Part shown: positions 26,707 through 35,911 of the stretch, piece after piece
Position numbering within the stretch: the stretch's first letter is position 1
Layout of the letters: each line of letters opens with the position of its first letter
Source of the DNA: JABDIY01 sp963803875
Lineage (GTDB): Bacteria; Actinomycetota; Acidimicrobiia; Acidimicrobiales; SZUA-35
NCBI GenBank assembly: GCA_963803875.1
Contig: CAWDOA010000017.1
Coordinates: 1 to 64,000, forward strand
Length of the DNA: 64,000 nt
Direction: 5' to 3'
The notes under the pieces: generated by a model
What the model saw: the letters and a program-made list of their open reading frames with translations, nothing else
Database searches by the model: none
Told to the model about the DNA's origin: nothing
Position numbers and translations under genes: made by a program

Positions 26707-27393
26707 GTGAGCGTGAGAATTCTTGTCGTCGAGGATGAACGCACGGTCGCGTCGGCTCTGCGACGAGGACTTCAGGCCGAAGGCTACGGGGTGGACATAG
26801 CCGACAACGGAGAGGACGGACTGTGGCGAGCCCAGGAGGGCAGCTACGACGCCATCATCCTCGACGTGATGCTCCCCAAGTTGAACGGTTACAAGGTATG
26901 CCGCTCGCTGCGCGATTCCGGCAACTGGACGCCGGTTCTGATGCTCACTGCGAAGGACGGCGAGTTCGATGTCGCCGAAGGCCTTGACACTGGGGCGGAC
27001 GACTATCTCACCAAACCGTTCTCATTTGTGGTCCTCTCCGCTCGGCTGCGAGCCCTTCTCCGTCGCGGCGGAGCAGACACCGCGGAGGGATCTACGTTCC
27101 AAGCTGGTGACCTCGTGCTCGATCCCAAGCGGCATTTGTGCCAACGCGGAGACACCCCGATCGAACTCACCGCCAAGGAGTTCGCCATCCTTGCGTTCAT
27201 GGTGCGGCGCGCCGGACAGATCTCCACCAAGGTCGACATTCTCGCCAATGTGTGGGACTACGACTTCGACGGCGACGCAAACATCGTCGAGGTGTACGTT
27301 CGGCGCCTCAGGAAGAAGATCGATGAACCGTTTGGAAGCCGTACGATCACAACCGTGCGAGGTGTTGGTTACCGACTCGAACCAAATGGCTGA
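26707..27393 (+). CDS. OmpR/PhoB-family response regulator
   Basis: Receiver domain (residues ~3-115) with the acidic pair VVEDER, phospho-acceptor Asp near residue 53 (IILDVMLPKLNGY), Thr in LMLTAKD and Lys in YLTKPF; winged-helix domain (~130-225) with LTAKEFAILAFMVRRAG and VYVRRLRKKID plus TVRGVGYRLEP. The GTG at 26707 is preferred because an earlier TTG would cover the TTCAGT repeats; GTG 26713 is also possible. The partner kinase follows two bases after the stop. Confidence 0.9.
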   Translation: MSVRILVVEDERTVASALRRGLQAEGYGVDIADNGEDGLWRAQEGSYDAIILDVMLPKLNGYKVCRSLRDSGNWTPVLMLTAKDGEFDVAEGLDTGADDYLTKPFSFVVLSARLRALLRRGGADTAEGSTFQAGDLVLDPKRHLCQRGDTPIELTAKEFAILAFMVRRAGQISTKVDILANVWDYDFDGDANIVEVYVRRLRKKIDEPFGSRTITTVRGVGYRLEPNG

Positions 27394-27395
27394 CG

Positions 27396-28796
27396 ATGTC
27401 GACTGTCTGGGGTAGCTTGCGCAATCGCATCGCACTGGTGGCAACCGGGGTCACCTTGGTTCTGCTCACTCTGGTGGCTGCACTGTTGCTTGTATCCCAA
27501 CAGCGGCAGCTCGACGCCGCGGTGGACTCCGCTCTGCGAGCAGAGGTAGCCGAGGTTCAACGCGATCTGGCGATCACGTTTGGCCGTTCTCTCGACGGTC
27601 GGCGGCCACGCTCCAACGTGCTCGATGCCGCTCAACTCGAACGATTCGTCCGCAACTCCTCGAACAACTTTCAGCTGGTCACACGCAACGGTGATGTCGC
27701 CCTCGCAGCTGGGCGATTCTCAGAACAGACACCAATCATCGATTCGGTCGATCTGTTCGCTCCGAACCAGGACGGAGCGTTCCAGACGGTTGTCGACTCC
27801 GATGGCAATCGGTTTCGGGTGGTGTCAGCCGACGTCGGGGCTCAGCGGGCGCTGATCGTCGGCTATTCGATGGCCGATGTCGACCAAGCTCAGCGGGCCC
27901 TGCGCCGCGCACTGGCGGTTGTGCTGCCCTCGCTGGCGGTCCTGTTGGGAATGCTCATCTGGTTCTTCGTTGGCCGTGCCCTTGCCCCCGTTGAACTGAT
28001 GCGACGTGAGGTCGACGCCATCTCCGCCGAGGAACTGCACGCGCGCGTCTCGACACCTGACACCGAAGAACTGAGCGCGCTGGCGGCAACGATGAACTCG
28101 ATGCTCAGTCGTCTCGAGACGTCGTCGACAAAGCAGCAGCAGTTCGTATCGGATGCATCTCACGAGTTGCGCAGCCCTCTCACCGGAATCCGCAGCCAGA
28201 TGGAAGTGAACATCGCCCATCCCGATGCGCCTGGCCGGGAGGAGGCCGAACGAGACATTCTGAACGAGACCATTCGCATGCAGGCCCTGGTTGAAGATCT
28301 GTTGGCGCTGGCGCGCAGTGATCAGGGACAACAACACATCCCCATGGAGTTGCTCGACCTCGACGACGTGGTCCTGGCCGAGGTCGACCGGCAGCGACGG
28401 TCAACAACCACGTCGATCGACACGTCGGCTGTCTCCGCCAGCCAGGTCACGGGAAACGGCGACCAACTGACCCGGCTCATCCGCAACCTCCTCTCGAACG
28501 CGCTTCGGCACAGTGTTCGGCAGGTAACGGTGTCGGTCAGTCAGGCGGGTGGCAACGTTCAGTTCACGGTCGCAGATGACGGATCCGGTGTTCCCGAAGC
28601 GTTGCGGGACGGCATCTTCGAGAGATTCACACGCTCCACCGATGCCCGCGATCGGGATTCGGGTGGGAGCGGGCTCGGATTGGCCATTTGCCGAACCATT
28701 GCCGAGGGGCACGGCGGATCCATTCATCTGGAACCACCCAACCGGTTCGTCGTTACCCTCCCCACGGCCAAGATCCCTCAGCCGACCCGGGACTAG
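27396..28796 (+). CDS. Sensor histidine kinase (HAMP, HisKA, HATPase)
   Basis: 466 residues. Helix 1 (~12-34), periplasmic sensor (~35-165) beginning with a coiled region, helix 2 (AVVLPSLAVLLGMLIWFFVG), HAMP domain, HisKA with the phospho-His in SDASHELRSPLTG, N box LLSNALRH, G1 DDGSGVPE and G2 GGSGLGLAI. It pairs with the upstream OmpR regulator. The stop overlaps the convergent tpx gene by four bases. Signal unknown. Confidence 0.9.
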   Translation: MSTVWGSLRNRIALVATGVTLVLLTLVAALLLVSQQRQLDAAVDSALRAEVAEVQRDLAITFGRSLDGRRPRSNVLDAAQLERFVRNSSNNFQLVTRNGDVALAAGRFSEQTPIIDSVDLFAPNQDGAFQTVVDSDGNRFRVVSADVGAQRALIVGYSMADVDQAQRALRRALAVVLPSLAVLLGMLIWFFVGRALAPVELMRREVDAISAEELHARVSTPDTEELSALAATMNSMLSRLETSSTKQQQFVSDASHELRSPLTGIRSQMEVNIAHPDAPGREEAERDILNETIRMQALVEDLLALARSDQGQQHIPMELLDLDDVVLAEVDRQRRSTTTSIDTSAVSASQVTGNGDQLTRLIRNLLSNALRHSVRQVTVSVSQAGGNVQFTVADDGSGVPEALRDGIFERFTRSTDARDRDSGGSGLGLAICRTIAEGHGGSIHLEPPNRFVVTLPTAKIPQPTRD

Positions 28797-29290
28797 AGGC
28801 TGGCGATTGCTGCTTCGTAGTCAGGTTCTTGAGCGATTTCGGGGACGAGTTCGGTGTATTTCACGTGCCCATCGGCTCCGACAACGACGATTGCGCGGGC
28901 ACACAGACCTTGAAGCGGACCGTCGACCAGCTGAACCCCGTAGTTCTCGGCGAACTCGGAGTCACGAAAGGTCGAGGCAGTTGCAACGTTCTCGATACCT
29001 TCGGCACCGCAGAACCTTCCCTGGGCGAAGGGGAGGTCGGCCGAAACGTTCAACACCACGGTGTTGTCGAGGGCTGCTGCCTTCTCATTGAACGTGCGCA
29101 CGCTGGTGGCACAGGTCGGGGTGTCGATGCTGGGGAAGATGCTGATCACGACGTTCTTGCCGGCGTGATCGGCCAGTCGGACCTCGCCCAGATCGCTGCC
29201 GACCAGCGAGAATGCCGGAGCGGTTGAACCTACGGCCGGAAGGTCGCCGTTCGTGTGTGCGGGATTACCACCAAGGGTTACAGAAGCCAT
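28793..29290 (-). CDS. tpx: Thiol peroxidase
   Basis: 165 residues, the normal length for Tpx. Peroxidatic Cys in the active-site pattern SIDTPTCATSVRTFNE, resolving Cys in GRFCGAEGI, and RAIVVVGADG near the end. It reduces peroxides using thioredoxin in the cytoplasm as an atypical 2-Cys peroxiredoxin. It is convergent with the histidine kinase gene, with four shared bases. Confidence 0.93.
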   Translation of the reverse strand: MASVTLGGNPAHTNGDLPAVGSTAPAFSLVGSDLGEVRLADHAGKNVVISIFPSIDTPTCATSVRTFNEKAAALDNTVVLNVSADLPFAQGRFCGAEGIENVATASTFRDSEFAENYGVQLVDGPLQGLCARAIVVVGADGHVKYTELVPEIAQEPDYEAAIASL

Positions 29291-29300
29291 GTAGACAGTT

Positions 29301-29318
29301 AATCGGCTTTTGCCGGTT
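29301..29318. terminator. Hairpin between tpx and the ThDP enzyme gene
   Basis: AATCGGC-TTTT-GCCGGTT forms a seven-pair stem (one G-T pair) with a four-base loop, followed by T residues on the plus strand. It lies between two minus-strand genes, downstream of the ThDP enzyme. The minus-strand copy lacks a clear T tract, so its role as terminator for that gene is uncertain. Confidence 0.35.
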
Positions 29319-29339
29319 TTCGGGCTACCTCATTCGGGG

Positions 29340-30972
29340 CTACTCGCCTCGTCGGCTGGCGCCGCGATTGCGGGGCAACGCCATGAACGGCCACGGGTTC
29401 GGCACTTCACCCATCGAACTCACAATCAGCGTTGGACCGTCGTGATCGAACCCGGTGTGGAGAGCGGTTCTGAGCGAATCGAGGTCGTCGGCCCGAAGAC
29501 TCTGGACACCGAAGCTCTCGCCGAAGGCCACGAAGTTCGGGTTCTCGAGCGTCGACGCAATGGTCCGGTCCGGGCCGAAACGTTCGGTTTGGATACGCTT
29601 CACATTTCCATAGGCACCGTTGTCGTGGAGCAGCAGGGTGACCGGGATGTTGTACTGGGCTGCCGTCGCCAACTCCGAGGCCGTGAACAGGAAGCCACCG
29701 TCGCCGATCAGCCCGAGGACCTTACGATCGCCGGCACCTACCTGAGCTCCTATGGCTTGAGCCACCCCGGCGCCGAGTGTTCCGGCAGGACCGCTGGTGA
29801 GGAAGGTTCGTGGATGACGAAACTCGAAGAAGAGGTGCGCAGCAAATCCCATCTGGGTCACGTCCTCCACGATGATGCCGTCGTCGGGCAACACATCCCT
29901 GATGAGTGACATCGTGGACGCGCTGCGGTTCGAGATGGGCGGTGTCGGCGTCGAACCGAGCCCGCCGTCGGTTGAGTTCGTCGTCGAGCTGACGTCCGCC
30001 GGTTGCGTCGCTTGGCAGTGCGTCCACGATGGCCCTCACGCCCTGGGCCGCATCAGCGTGCAACCCGATCGTGCCCAGGCCGTGACGGTCCAGTTCTGCT
30101 TGGTTGATGTTGACCTGAACGATCGTCATCTGATCGTCGGTGCCCCATCGCAGCAGCGGGAACTCGAGCCGGGTGCCGATTCCCACCACCACGTCAGCCT
30201 CAGGCCACAGGCCGTGCCCCACCGTCAGCGGGACCCACAGCCGGTGACGGGCATCGAGCACGCCGTGGCCCTGGCGCCGGGTGAACACAGGTGCTTCGAG
30301 CCGTTCGGCCAACTCCCGCACCTCCGTAGACGCCCCGTAGGCTCCTGCGCCGACCACGATCAACGGCCTCTCGGCCGAAGCGAGCACACTGGCGATTCGT
30401 TCCACGTGATCGCTGTCCACCGTCGGAACCGAGCGAGCGGGAGTAGGCAAAACGCCGTCGGTCTCGTGGTTCCAACAGTCCACCGGGAACTCCACCGAGA
30501 CAGGCCGGGGTTCGTTGGACAGCAGCTGTTTCAATGCGAGCGACACCTCTTCGACAGCTGTCTCGCCGCTGCGAACGTAGCCGGTGTGTTTGGTCACCTG
30601 GCCCAGCACCGCGCCCGGGTCATCGAGATCGTGCAGTACACCGGTGCCTTTGCCAGCCAGCCACGTTGGCACTGCACCGATGAGCGCCAGAACCCGACCG
30701 CCACCCCAGTAGGCGCTCGTCAGCGCAGCAGTTGTGTTGAGCATGCCCGGTCCCGGTACAACGCAGAACGCTGCTGGGTCACCAGTCACCTGCGAGTGTC
30801 CCATGGCCATGTACGCCGCACCCTGTTCGTGGCGCGTGACGATGGGCGTGATGTCACGGGCATCAACCAGGGGATTGAAGAAATCGTCGTTCTGCACGCC
30901 CGGAATGCAGTAGAGGGTGTCGACGTCGAGGGCGCGGAGTGCCCCGATGGCGAGTTCGGCAACTGTGGTCAC
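29340..30972 (-). CDS. ThDP-dependent acetolactate synthase/decarboxylase-like enzyme, one frameshift
   Basis: Joined length ~545 residues. N-terminal domain with the catalytic Glu in VTRHEQGAAYMAMG, central Rossmann-like domain (ERPLIVVGAGAYG), and C-terminal ThDP-binding domain with GDGGFLFTASELATAAQYN (metal and diphosphate site). The frame changes near 29,920 between LEPQR and MSLIRDVLPDDG. GTG at 30972 is taken; an ATG at 30993 would add seven residues. No regulatory subunit (IlvN) is near, so a decarboxylase or other ThDP role is as likely as acetolactate synthesis. Confidence 0.8.
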
Positions 30973-31147
30973 GGAGCGCAACCTAGTTTGCATTCGCCGG
31001 GATCGGGTAGCTCAGAGGCGATCACGGTCACCTCGGCCTTTCGGCCGATGTTCCCGGGCCTCACGTGGCCTAGGTTCAACCATATGAACCGGGACCACCC
31101 CACCCAGAGCCACACCTGGTCGGCCCGAGTGTCGTAACGTCGATTCC

Positions 31148-32308
31148 GTGGTCCGCATCCCCTTCCTCTCCCCGCGGCTGGCGTGGGTCCGGCAACGTCG
31201 AAACGACCTCCGGTCGGCTTTGGCAGTGACCCAATCGGGGGCACCACCTCGGCGGACCGACTGGGTCCTGGCTGGGCTGTTCCTCATACTCGGTGTGCTC
31301 GAGGGCCTCACCGAGATCGGGTTCCATCCCTCGGGGTGGTTCGAAGTTCTTGCGTCGATCATCGCTGCGGCAGGTGTGCCGTGGCGCCGGGTCGGTCGTC
31401 CCTACCCGCTCGTCGCGAGCGTGCTCGTGTTCTCGCTGGCTTCGGGATTCACCGATGATGCAGAATTCGGCCTCACCGGTGGCGCCTTCCTCTCAATTGC
31501 CTTTCTGGTCTACGCCGCAGTTCGATGGCGGCCCGAGGCCGACATACTGCTGGCCCTGCCTGTTGTCCTGATCGCTGAACCGGTCGGTGCGCTGCTGAGA
31601 ACAGGAGAAGCGTCCGGCCTGATCGGCAGCTTCACGCTCTGGACGCTCGTTGCTGCGGCGGCGCTGGTCATGCGGTACCGCTTTGTTCTCCAGCTCAACA
31701 ACGTAGAGCAGGCTCGTCTCACCGAACGCAATGTCCTCGCCCGGGAACTTCACGATTCCGTAGCCCACCACGTGTCGGCGATCGCAGTCCAAGCCCAAGC
31801 CGCCCAGTACGTTGCCAGGAACGATCCGGCTGCGGCTCTTCATGCGATGGCCGAGGTGGAGGCGACCGCCAATCGAGCGATCGACGAAATGCAGAAGATG
31901 GTCGGTGTCCTGCGGACTTCGGACGACCTCACCCGAACCGTGGCCCCCCGATCGCTGATCGCACTGAGCGATGAATCCATGCACCCCGGGGTTCAGGTCA
32001 CGGGCCAATCGGACCTGTCCGCTCTGTCTCCCCCGATCGCGGCCGCAGCATTTCGCGTTGCCCAGGAGTCGGTGACCAACGCCCGCAAACACGCCAGAGA
32101 TGCTTCTTTCATCAACGTCAACTGCACGATCACCGAAAACGAACTAGTGCTCCAAATCGTGAACGATGGCGTCACCGGCCAGAGAACCGAGGATGGCTAC
32201 GGTTTGATCGGTATGGAGGAACGGGTTCTCGCAGTCGGTGGAAAGATCGTGGCAGGTCCGACACCCCACAACGGCTGGAGCGTTGTGGCTCGCATCCCAC
32301 AAGGTTGA
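31148..32308 (+). CDS. NarL-type sensor histidine kinase (HisKA_3)
   Basis: 386 residues. About six membrane helices occupy residues ~38-180, followed by a dimerisation helix with the phospho-His in ARELHDSVAHHVSAIAVQ and a HATPase domain (RVAQESVTNARKHA as N box, DGYGLIGMEERVLAVGG as G box). The membrane part has no large external domain, as in kinases that sense membrane or intramembrane signals. It forms a two-component pair with the LuxR-type regulator that starts 11 bases later. Confidence 0.9.
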   Translation: MVRIPFLSPRLAWVRQRRNDLRSALAVTQSGAPPRRTDWVLAGLFLILGVLEGLTEIGFHPSGWFEVLASIIAAAGVPWRRVGRPYPLVASVLVFSLASGFTDDAEFGLTGGAFLSIAFLVYAAVRWRPEADILLALPVVLIAEPVGALLRTGEASGLIGSFTLWTLVAAAALVMRYRFVLQLNNVEQARLTERNVLARELHDSVAHHVSAIAVQAQAAQYVARNDPAAALHAMAEVEATANRAIDEMQKMVGVLRTSDDLTRTVAPRSLIALSDESMHPGVQVTGQSDLSALSPPIAAAAFRVAQESVTNARKHARDASFINVNCTITENELVLQIVNDGVTGQRTEDGYGLIGMEERVLAVGGKIVAGPTPHNGWSVVARIPQG

Positions 32309-32319
32309 TCGGTACAGCA

Positions 32320-32970
32320 ATGATCCGCGTGCTCATCGCCGACGATCAAGAACTGGTTCGTACGGGGTTCAAGATGATCCTCGATGCAACCGACGGCATC
32401 GAGGTCGTGGGTGAAGCGGCGGACGGACGGGAGGCCGTCACGAAGGCTCTGCACCTCCAACCCGATGTATGCCTGTTCGATGTGCGGATGCCAGAGATGG
32501 ACGGCATCGAGGCCACCCGCCAACTGGCCGGACCCGCTGTCGCCGAACCATTCAGAGTTGTGATCGTCACCACCTTTGACACCGACGAGAACATCTACGG
32601 AGCACTCGAAGCGGGTGCGACAGGGTTCCTATTGAAGAACGCCGGTCCCGAATTGCTGATCGAAGCGGTTCGAGCAGCGGCCGAAGGTGATGCCCTGATC
32701 TCTCCCAGCATCACCCGCCGCTTGCTCCAACACATCGAAGCCGGCGCGGGCCTGGTGAAGCGACCCCAACCGGTGGACCCGATCACCGAACGGGAAGAAG
32801 AGGTGCTCGCCGCCGTCGCACGCGGATTGACCAACAGCGAAATCGCAGAGGAACTCTTCGTCTCGTTGGGAACGGTGAAAGCCCATATCGCCCACCTGAT
32901 GGAAAAAGTCCATGCCCGTAACAGGGTGGAACTTGTCATCTGGGCCTACGAAACCAAACGGATTCGCTGA
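32320..32970 (+). CDS. NarL/LuxR-family response regulator
   Basis: 216 residues. Receiver domain (VLIADDQELVRTGFKMIL, phospho-Asp in CLFDVRMPEMDG, TTFDTD, FLLKNAGPE) and a C-terminal LuxR HTH (ITEREEEVLAAVARGLTNSE, LFVSLGTVKAHIAHLMEKV). ATG 32320 gives the normal family start; a TTG at 32305 is in frame. Cognate to the upstream kinase. The stop codon lies in the first unit of a tandem repeat. Confidence 0.9.
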   Translation: MIRVLIADDQELVRTGFKMILDATDGIEVVGEAADGREAVTKALHLQPDVCLFDVRMPEMDGIEATRQLAGPAVAEPFRVVIVTTFDTDENIYGALEAGATGFLLKNAGPELLIEAVRAAAEGDALISPSITRRLLQHIEAGAGLVKRPQPVDPITEREEEVLAAVARGLTNSEIAEELFVSLGTVKAHIAHLMEKVHARNRVELVIWAYETKRIR

Positions 32971-33066
32971 CTGTTGCTCGCCGAGTCGCTGACTGTTCTG
33001 CCGACTGTGTTGCGGTCGCTGACTGTTCTGCCGGGTCGCTGACTGTTCTGCCGAGTCGCTGACTGT
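32964..33066. repeat. ~20-bp tandem repeat filling a convergent intergenic space
   Basis: TCGCTGACTGT occurs five times, at 32964, 32986, 33016, 33036 and 33056 (spacings 22, 30, 20, 20). The two exact 20-base units share TCGCTGACTGTTCTGCCG. The array starts on the stop codon of the response regulator and ends one base before the stop of the convergent aldehyde dehydrogenase, so it occupies the whole gap. No strong hairpin is seen in a single unit. Confidence 0.85.
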
Positions 33067-34593
33067 CTATCCCGCCAGATCAGGGATCGGGTGATCACCC
33101 AAGGCCACGCTTATGTTCTTGGTCTCGGTGTAGAAGTCGAAGCTCCAGTCGCCGCCGTCCCGCCCGATACCGCTGGCCTTGGTACCTCCGAACGGTGTCG
33201 GCAGATGACGGACGTTCTGGCTGTTCACCCACACCATGCCCACATCGAGCGCATCGGCGACCCGGTGCGCTCGCCCGACGTCGTTGGTCCACAGATATCC
33301 GGCCAGGCCGTAGTCGATGTCATTGGCGATGTTCACCGCGTCGGTTTCGTCGTTGAACGGGATGGCAGTCAGCGCCGGTCCGAAGATCTCTTCCTGGGCG
33401 ATCCTCATTTCGTTGGTCGCATTCGCGAACAGCATTGGAGCCACGAAATTGGCCGACGGCGGATCGGCCATCGCCGTTCCGCGGTGCACGGCGGCGCCCT
33501 GTTCCGACGCCGCACCGAGGTACGAGGTCACCTTCTCGGTGTGGCGAGGATGTACGAGCGGGCCGATCACCGATGCCGGGTCCAGCGGATGCCCAACCGT
33601 GATTCCCTTGATGCGTTCAGCGAGTTGAGCAACGAAGCTGTCATAGATCGACTCCTGTATGAGAACCCGACTCGATGACGTGCAACGCTCACCGTTGAGG
33701 CTGTAGATCATGAAAGTCACGGCTCGCAGTGCTCGGTCGATATCGGCGTCATCGAAGACAATCACCGGGTTCTTGCCGCCCAGTTCGAAGTGCACCCGCT
33801 TGAGGGTTGGCGCGCCCTGAGCCTGGATCGCTGATCCGGTGCTCGACTCACCGACGAATGCGATCGCCTTGATCGACGGGTGCTCGGTGAGTGACTTGCC
33901 GGCGGTGTGGCCCAGCCCGTGGACCACGTTGAGGACTCCCGGCGGCAGACCTGCTTCCAATGCGATCTCCGCCAGCAGGTGTGCTGTCAGGGGGCTCCAC
34001 TCGGCCGGTTTGTGCACAACGGTGCAACCGGCGGCGAGCGCCGGGGCGATCTTCCATGTGCTGAGCATGAAGGGTGTATTCCACGGAGTTATCACCCCAA
34101 CCGGCCCTATCGCTCGGCGGGTTGTGTAGTTCACGTGGGTCTGGGTGGGGAGGCTGTGCCCGTCGGCCACCGTCGTGGCGTGGTCGGCGAAGTAGCTGAA
34201 GTTGGCGGCACCGCGAACCGCCGCAGCCGACATGAATCGCATCGTCTGCCCCGTGTCGACACATTCGACCAGCGCTATCTGCCGCGCTCGTTCGGTGATC
34301 AGTCGAGCGACATCGCGAAGGGTCTTCCGGCGACCAACGGGCCCGATCTCCTGCCACACACCGAATGCTTCTTCCGCCGCCTTCGCCGCCGCTGCAATGT
34401 CGGCGCTATCGCCCGCCGCCACCCGACCCAGAACAGCCTCATCCACGGGGGAGCGGTTTGTGAACGTCTCACCCGAGACGCTCGGCACGGCCTCGCCGTT
34501 GATGAGATGCAAAAGCGGCTGATCGGCAAATCTTCCGAGGTGGGTGGAAACCTCTTCGAGGTTTTGTTCGAACGAGTAGGTGTGAGCAGGCAC
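33067..34593 (-). CDS. hpaE: 5-carboxymethyl-2-hydroxymuconate semialdehyde dehydrogenase
   Basis: 508 residues of the aldehyde dehydrogenase superfamily: VITPWNTPFMLSTWKIAPAL, general-base Glu in FELGGKNPVIVF, nucleophile Cys in NGERCTSSSRV, EEIFGPALTAIPF and PFGGTKASGIGRDGG. The subgroup is assigned mainly from context: the gene follows the CHM isomerase on the same strand and is divergent from hpaG/hpaR/hpaH. It oxidises the ring-cleavage semialdehyde with NAD. GTG start overlaps the hpaF stop by one base (TAGTG). Confidence 0.88.
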   Translation of the reverse strand: MPAHTYSFEQNLEEVSTHLGRFADQPLLHLINGEAVPSVSGETFTNRSPVDEAVLGRVAAGDSADIAAAAKAAEEAFGVWQEIGPVGRRKTLRDVARLITERARQIALVECVDTGQTMRFMSAAAVRGAANFSYFADHATTVADGHSLPTQTHVNYTTRRAIGPVGVITPWNTPFMLSTWKIAPALAAGCTVVHKPAEWSPLTAHLLAEIALEAGLPPGVLNVVHGLGHTAGKSLTEHPSIKAIAFVGESSTGSAIQAQGAPTLKRVHFELGGKNPVIVFDDADIDRALRAVTFMIYSLNGERCTSSSRVLIQESIYDSFVAQLAERIKGITVGHPLDPASVIGPLVHPRHTEKVTSYLGAASEQGAAVHRGTAMADPPSANFVAPMLFANATNEMRIAQEEIFGPALTAIPFNDETDAVNIANDIDYGLAGYLWTNDVGRAHRVADALDVGMVWVNSQNVRHLPTPFGGTKASGIGRDGGDWSFDFYTETKNISVALGDHPIPDLAG

Positions 34594-34982
34594 TAGTCCC
34601 GGCCCTTTCGGTAGTTTCGGATTTGGTTTCTATTGACGCGATTGTCGGGGTCGATCTCCTGGATCTCGCCGCTCAGGGCCAGGATCAGGTCCGGCGCGCA
34701 GGAGGTGATGAACGCCTCGATGGTGTCGAGCATCAAGTTGAGAAAGTTGTCCTTCAGCTGGGAACTTCGACCGGGACCGATGCGGGCGACGAACGAGACG
34801 AACCCATATCGTTGGTCGCCGTCAGCAATCCGGTAGTGGTCTCGGCCGACTGCCCGTGTCCGCAGGCCGTCCTCGGGCGGAAGCTCATGGGCGGATGCGA
34901 CGGCGTGGACGTGATCCACCAACGCTTGGATATCGCATGCGGTTGCGACATTGCTCGAATACTCGATGGTGAGGTGAGGCAT
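34593..34982 (-). CDS. hpaF: 5-carboxymethyl-2-hydroxymuconate delta-isomerase
   Basis: 129 residues of the tautomerase-like CHMI family. It begins MPHLTIEYSSNV, with the N-terminal Pro (after Met removal) that acts as base; YGFVSFVARIGPGRS and DLILALSGEIQEIDP are typical. The start at 34982 (not the longer frame to 35021) puts Pro at position 2 and lies eight bases after a promoter -10, so the message is probably leaderless. It isomerises the product made by HpaE. Confidence 0.88.
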   Translation of the reverse strand: MPHLTIEYSSNVATACDIQALVDHVHAVASAHELPPEDGLRTRAVGRDHYRIADGDQRYGFVSFVARIGPGRSSQLKDNFLNLMLDTIEAFITSCAPDLILALSGEIQEIDPDNRVNRNQIRNYRKGRD

Positions 34983-34985
34983 TAT

Positions 34986-35021
34986 TTCACATGTTAGACA
35001 CTTCTTGGCTAGACTGTGCAA
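34986..35021. promoter_or_regulatory. Overlapping face-to-face leaderless promoters
   Basis: Plus strand: TTCACA (34986-34991), 18-base spacer, TAGACT (35010-35015), eight bases to the ATG of hpaG. Minus strand: TTGCAC (35021-35016), 19-base spacer, TAACAT (34996-34991), eight bases to the ATG of hpaF. Each -10 lies beside the other's -35. Neither gene has a Shine-Dalgarno, in line with transcription starting at the ATG. The MarR-type HpaR is the expected regulator; no clean palindrome is seen. Confidence 0.55.
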
Positions 35022-35023
35022 CG

Positions 35024-35911
35024 ATGACGCAAACTCGAGTTCTTTCCTTCCGCACCGATGGTGCCGACATCCGTCGCTTCGGGATCATCGATGATGCCGG
35101 GACGGGTGTGGTCGAGCTGGGGCGTCGTACCGGCCTACGGTCGCTCGGTCACATGATCGCTGCGGGCAGGCTCGACGATGCTGCGCCGTATCGGAACGAC
35201 CCGGCGGACTACTCGATCGATGACGTGACCTTCGATCGGCCACTGGCTCGGCCTGGGAAGATCTTCTGTATCGGCGTGAACTACGGCGGTCGAAGTGCCG
35301 AATACGACGACACGTCGGACAAGTCGTACCCCAGCGTCTTTGTCCGATTTCCCGAGTCGTTTACCGGTCACAACCAGAATCTGGTGCGCCCACCAGAGAG
35401 CAACCAGCTCGACTACGAAGGCGAAATCGTGGTGGTCATCGGGAAGGCAGGCCGGCGGATACCGGTGGATCGAGCTCGCAGCCATATCGCAGCTGTCTCG
35501 CTGGGCAATGAAGGAACGATCCGCGATTGGGTTCGCCATGCGAAGTTCAACGTCACACAGGGCAAGAACTGGCGTCACTCAGGATCGATTGGACCGTGGC
35601 TGGTTCCCATTTCTGAAATCCCCATATTCGACGATCTCACCATCCAGACACGGGTGAACGGCGAGGTCCGCCAGCAGGATTCGCCCCGAACCATGAAGTA
35701 TCCGATCGAGTACCAGATCCACTACCTGTCGACGTTTTGCACGCTCGAGGCCGGAGATGTCATCTTCACCGGCACACCCACCGGAGCGGGCGCTCGTCAC
35801 GATCCACCGATCTGGCTCGTTCCGGGTGACACGGTGGAGGTTGAAGTCGCCGAGATCGGAGTCCTCCGAAACGGTGTCGAAGATGAGGTCCTCCCCGGGG
35901 AAGGTCCATGA
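35024..35911 (+). CDS. hpaG: Fumarylacetoacetate hydrolase-family enzyme, HpaG-like decarboxylase/isomerase
   Basis: 295 residues. The FAH fold is clear: ARPGKIFCIGVNYGGRSAEY, VFVRFPESFTGHNQNLVRPP, metal-binding Glu pair in LDYEGEIVVVIGKAG, VTQGKNWRHSGSIGPW and GDVIFTGTPTGAG. In the homoprotocatechuate pathway this family decarboxylates 5-oxopent-3-ene-1,2,5-tricarboxylate. The single-copy length differs from the duplicated HpaG of enterobacteria. ATG 35024 is eight bases from a -10; the longer frame from 34991 would overlap the promoter. Confidence 0.82.
   Translation: MTQTRVLSFRTDGADIRRFGIIDDAGTGVVELGRRTGLRSLGHMIAAGRLDDAAPYRNDPADYSIDDVTFDRPLARPGKIFCIGVNYGGRSAEYDDTSDKSYPSVFVRFPESFTGHNQNLVRPPESNQLDYEGEIVVVIGKAGRRIPVDRARSHIAAVSLGNEGTIRDWVRHAKFNVTQGKNWRHSGSIGPWLVPISEIPIFDDLTIQTRVNGEVRQQDSPRTMKYPIEYQIHYLSTFCTLEAGDVIFTGTPTGAGARHDPPIWLVPGDTVEVEVAEIGVLRNGVEDEVLPGEGP

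Noticed and set aside
29872..31137. Long open frame (421 codons) on the plus strand
   Set aside because: It is antisense to the ThDP enzyme, whose motifs are clear; the open frame follows from high GC content.
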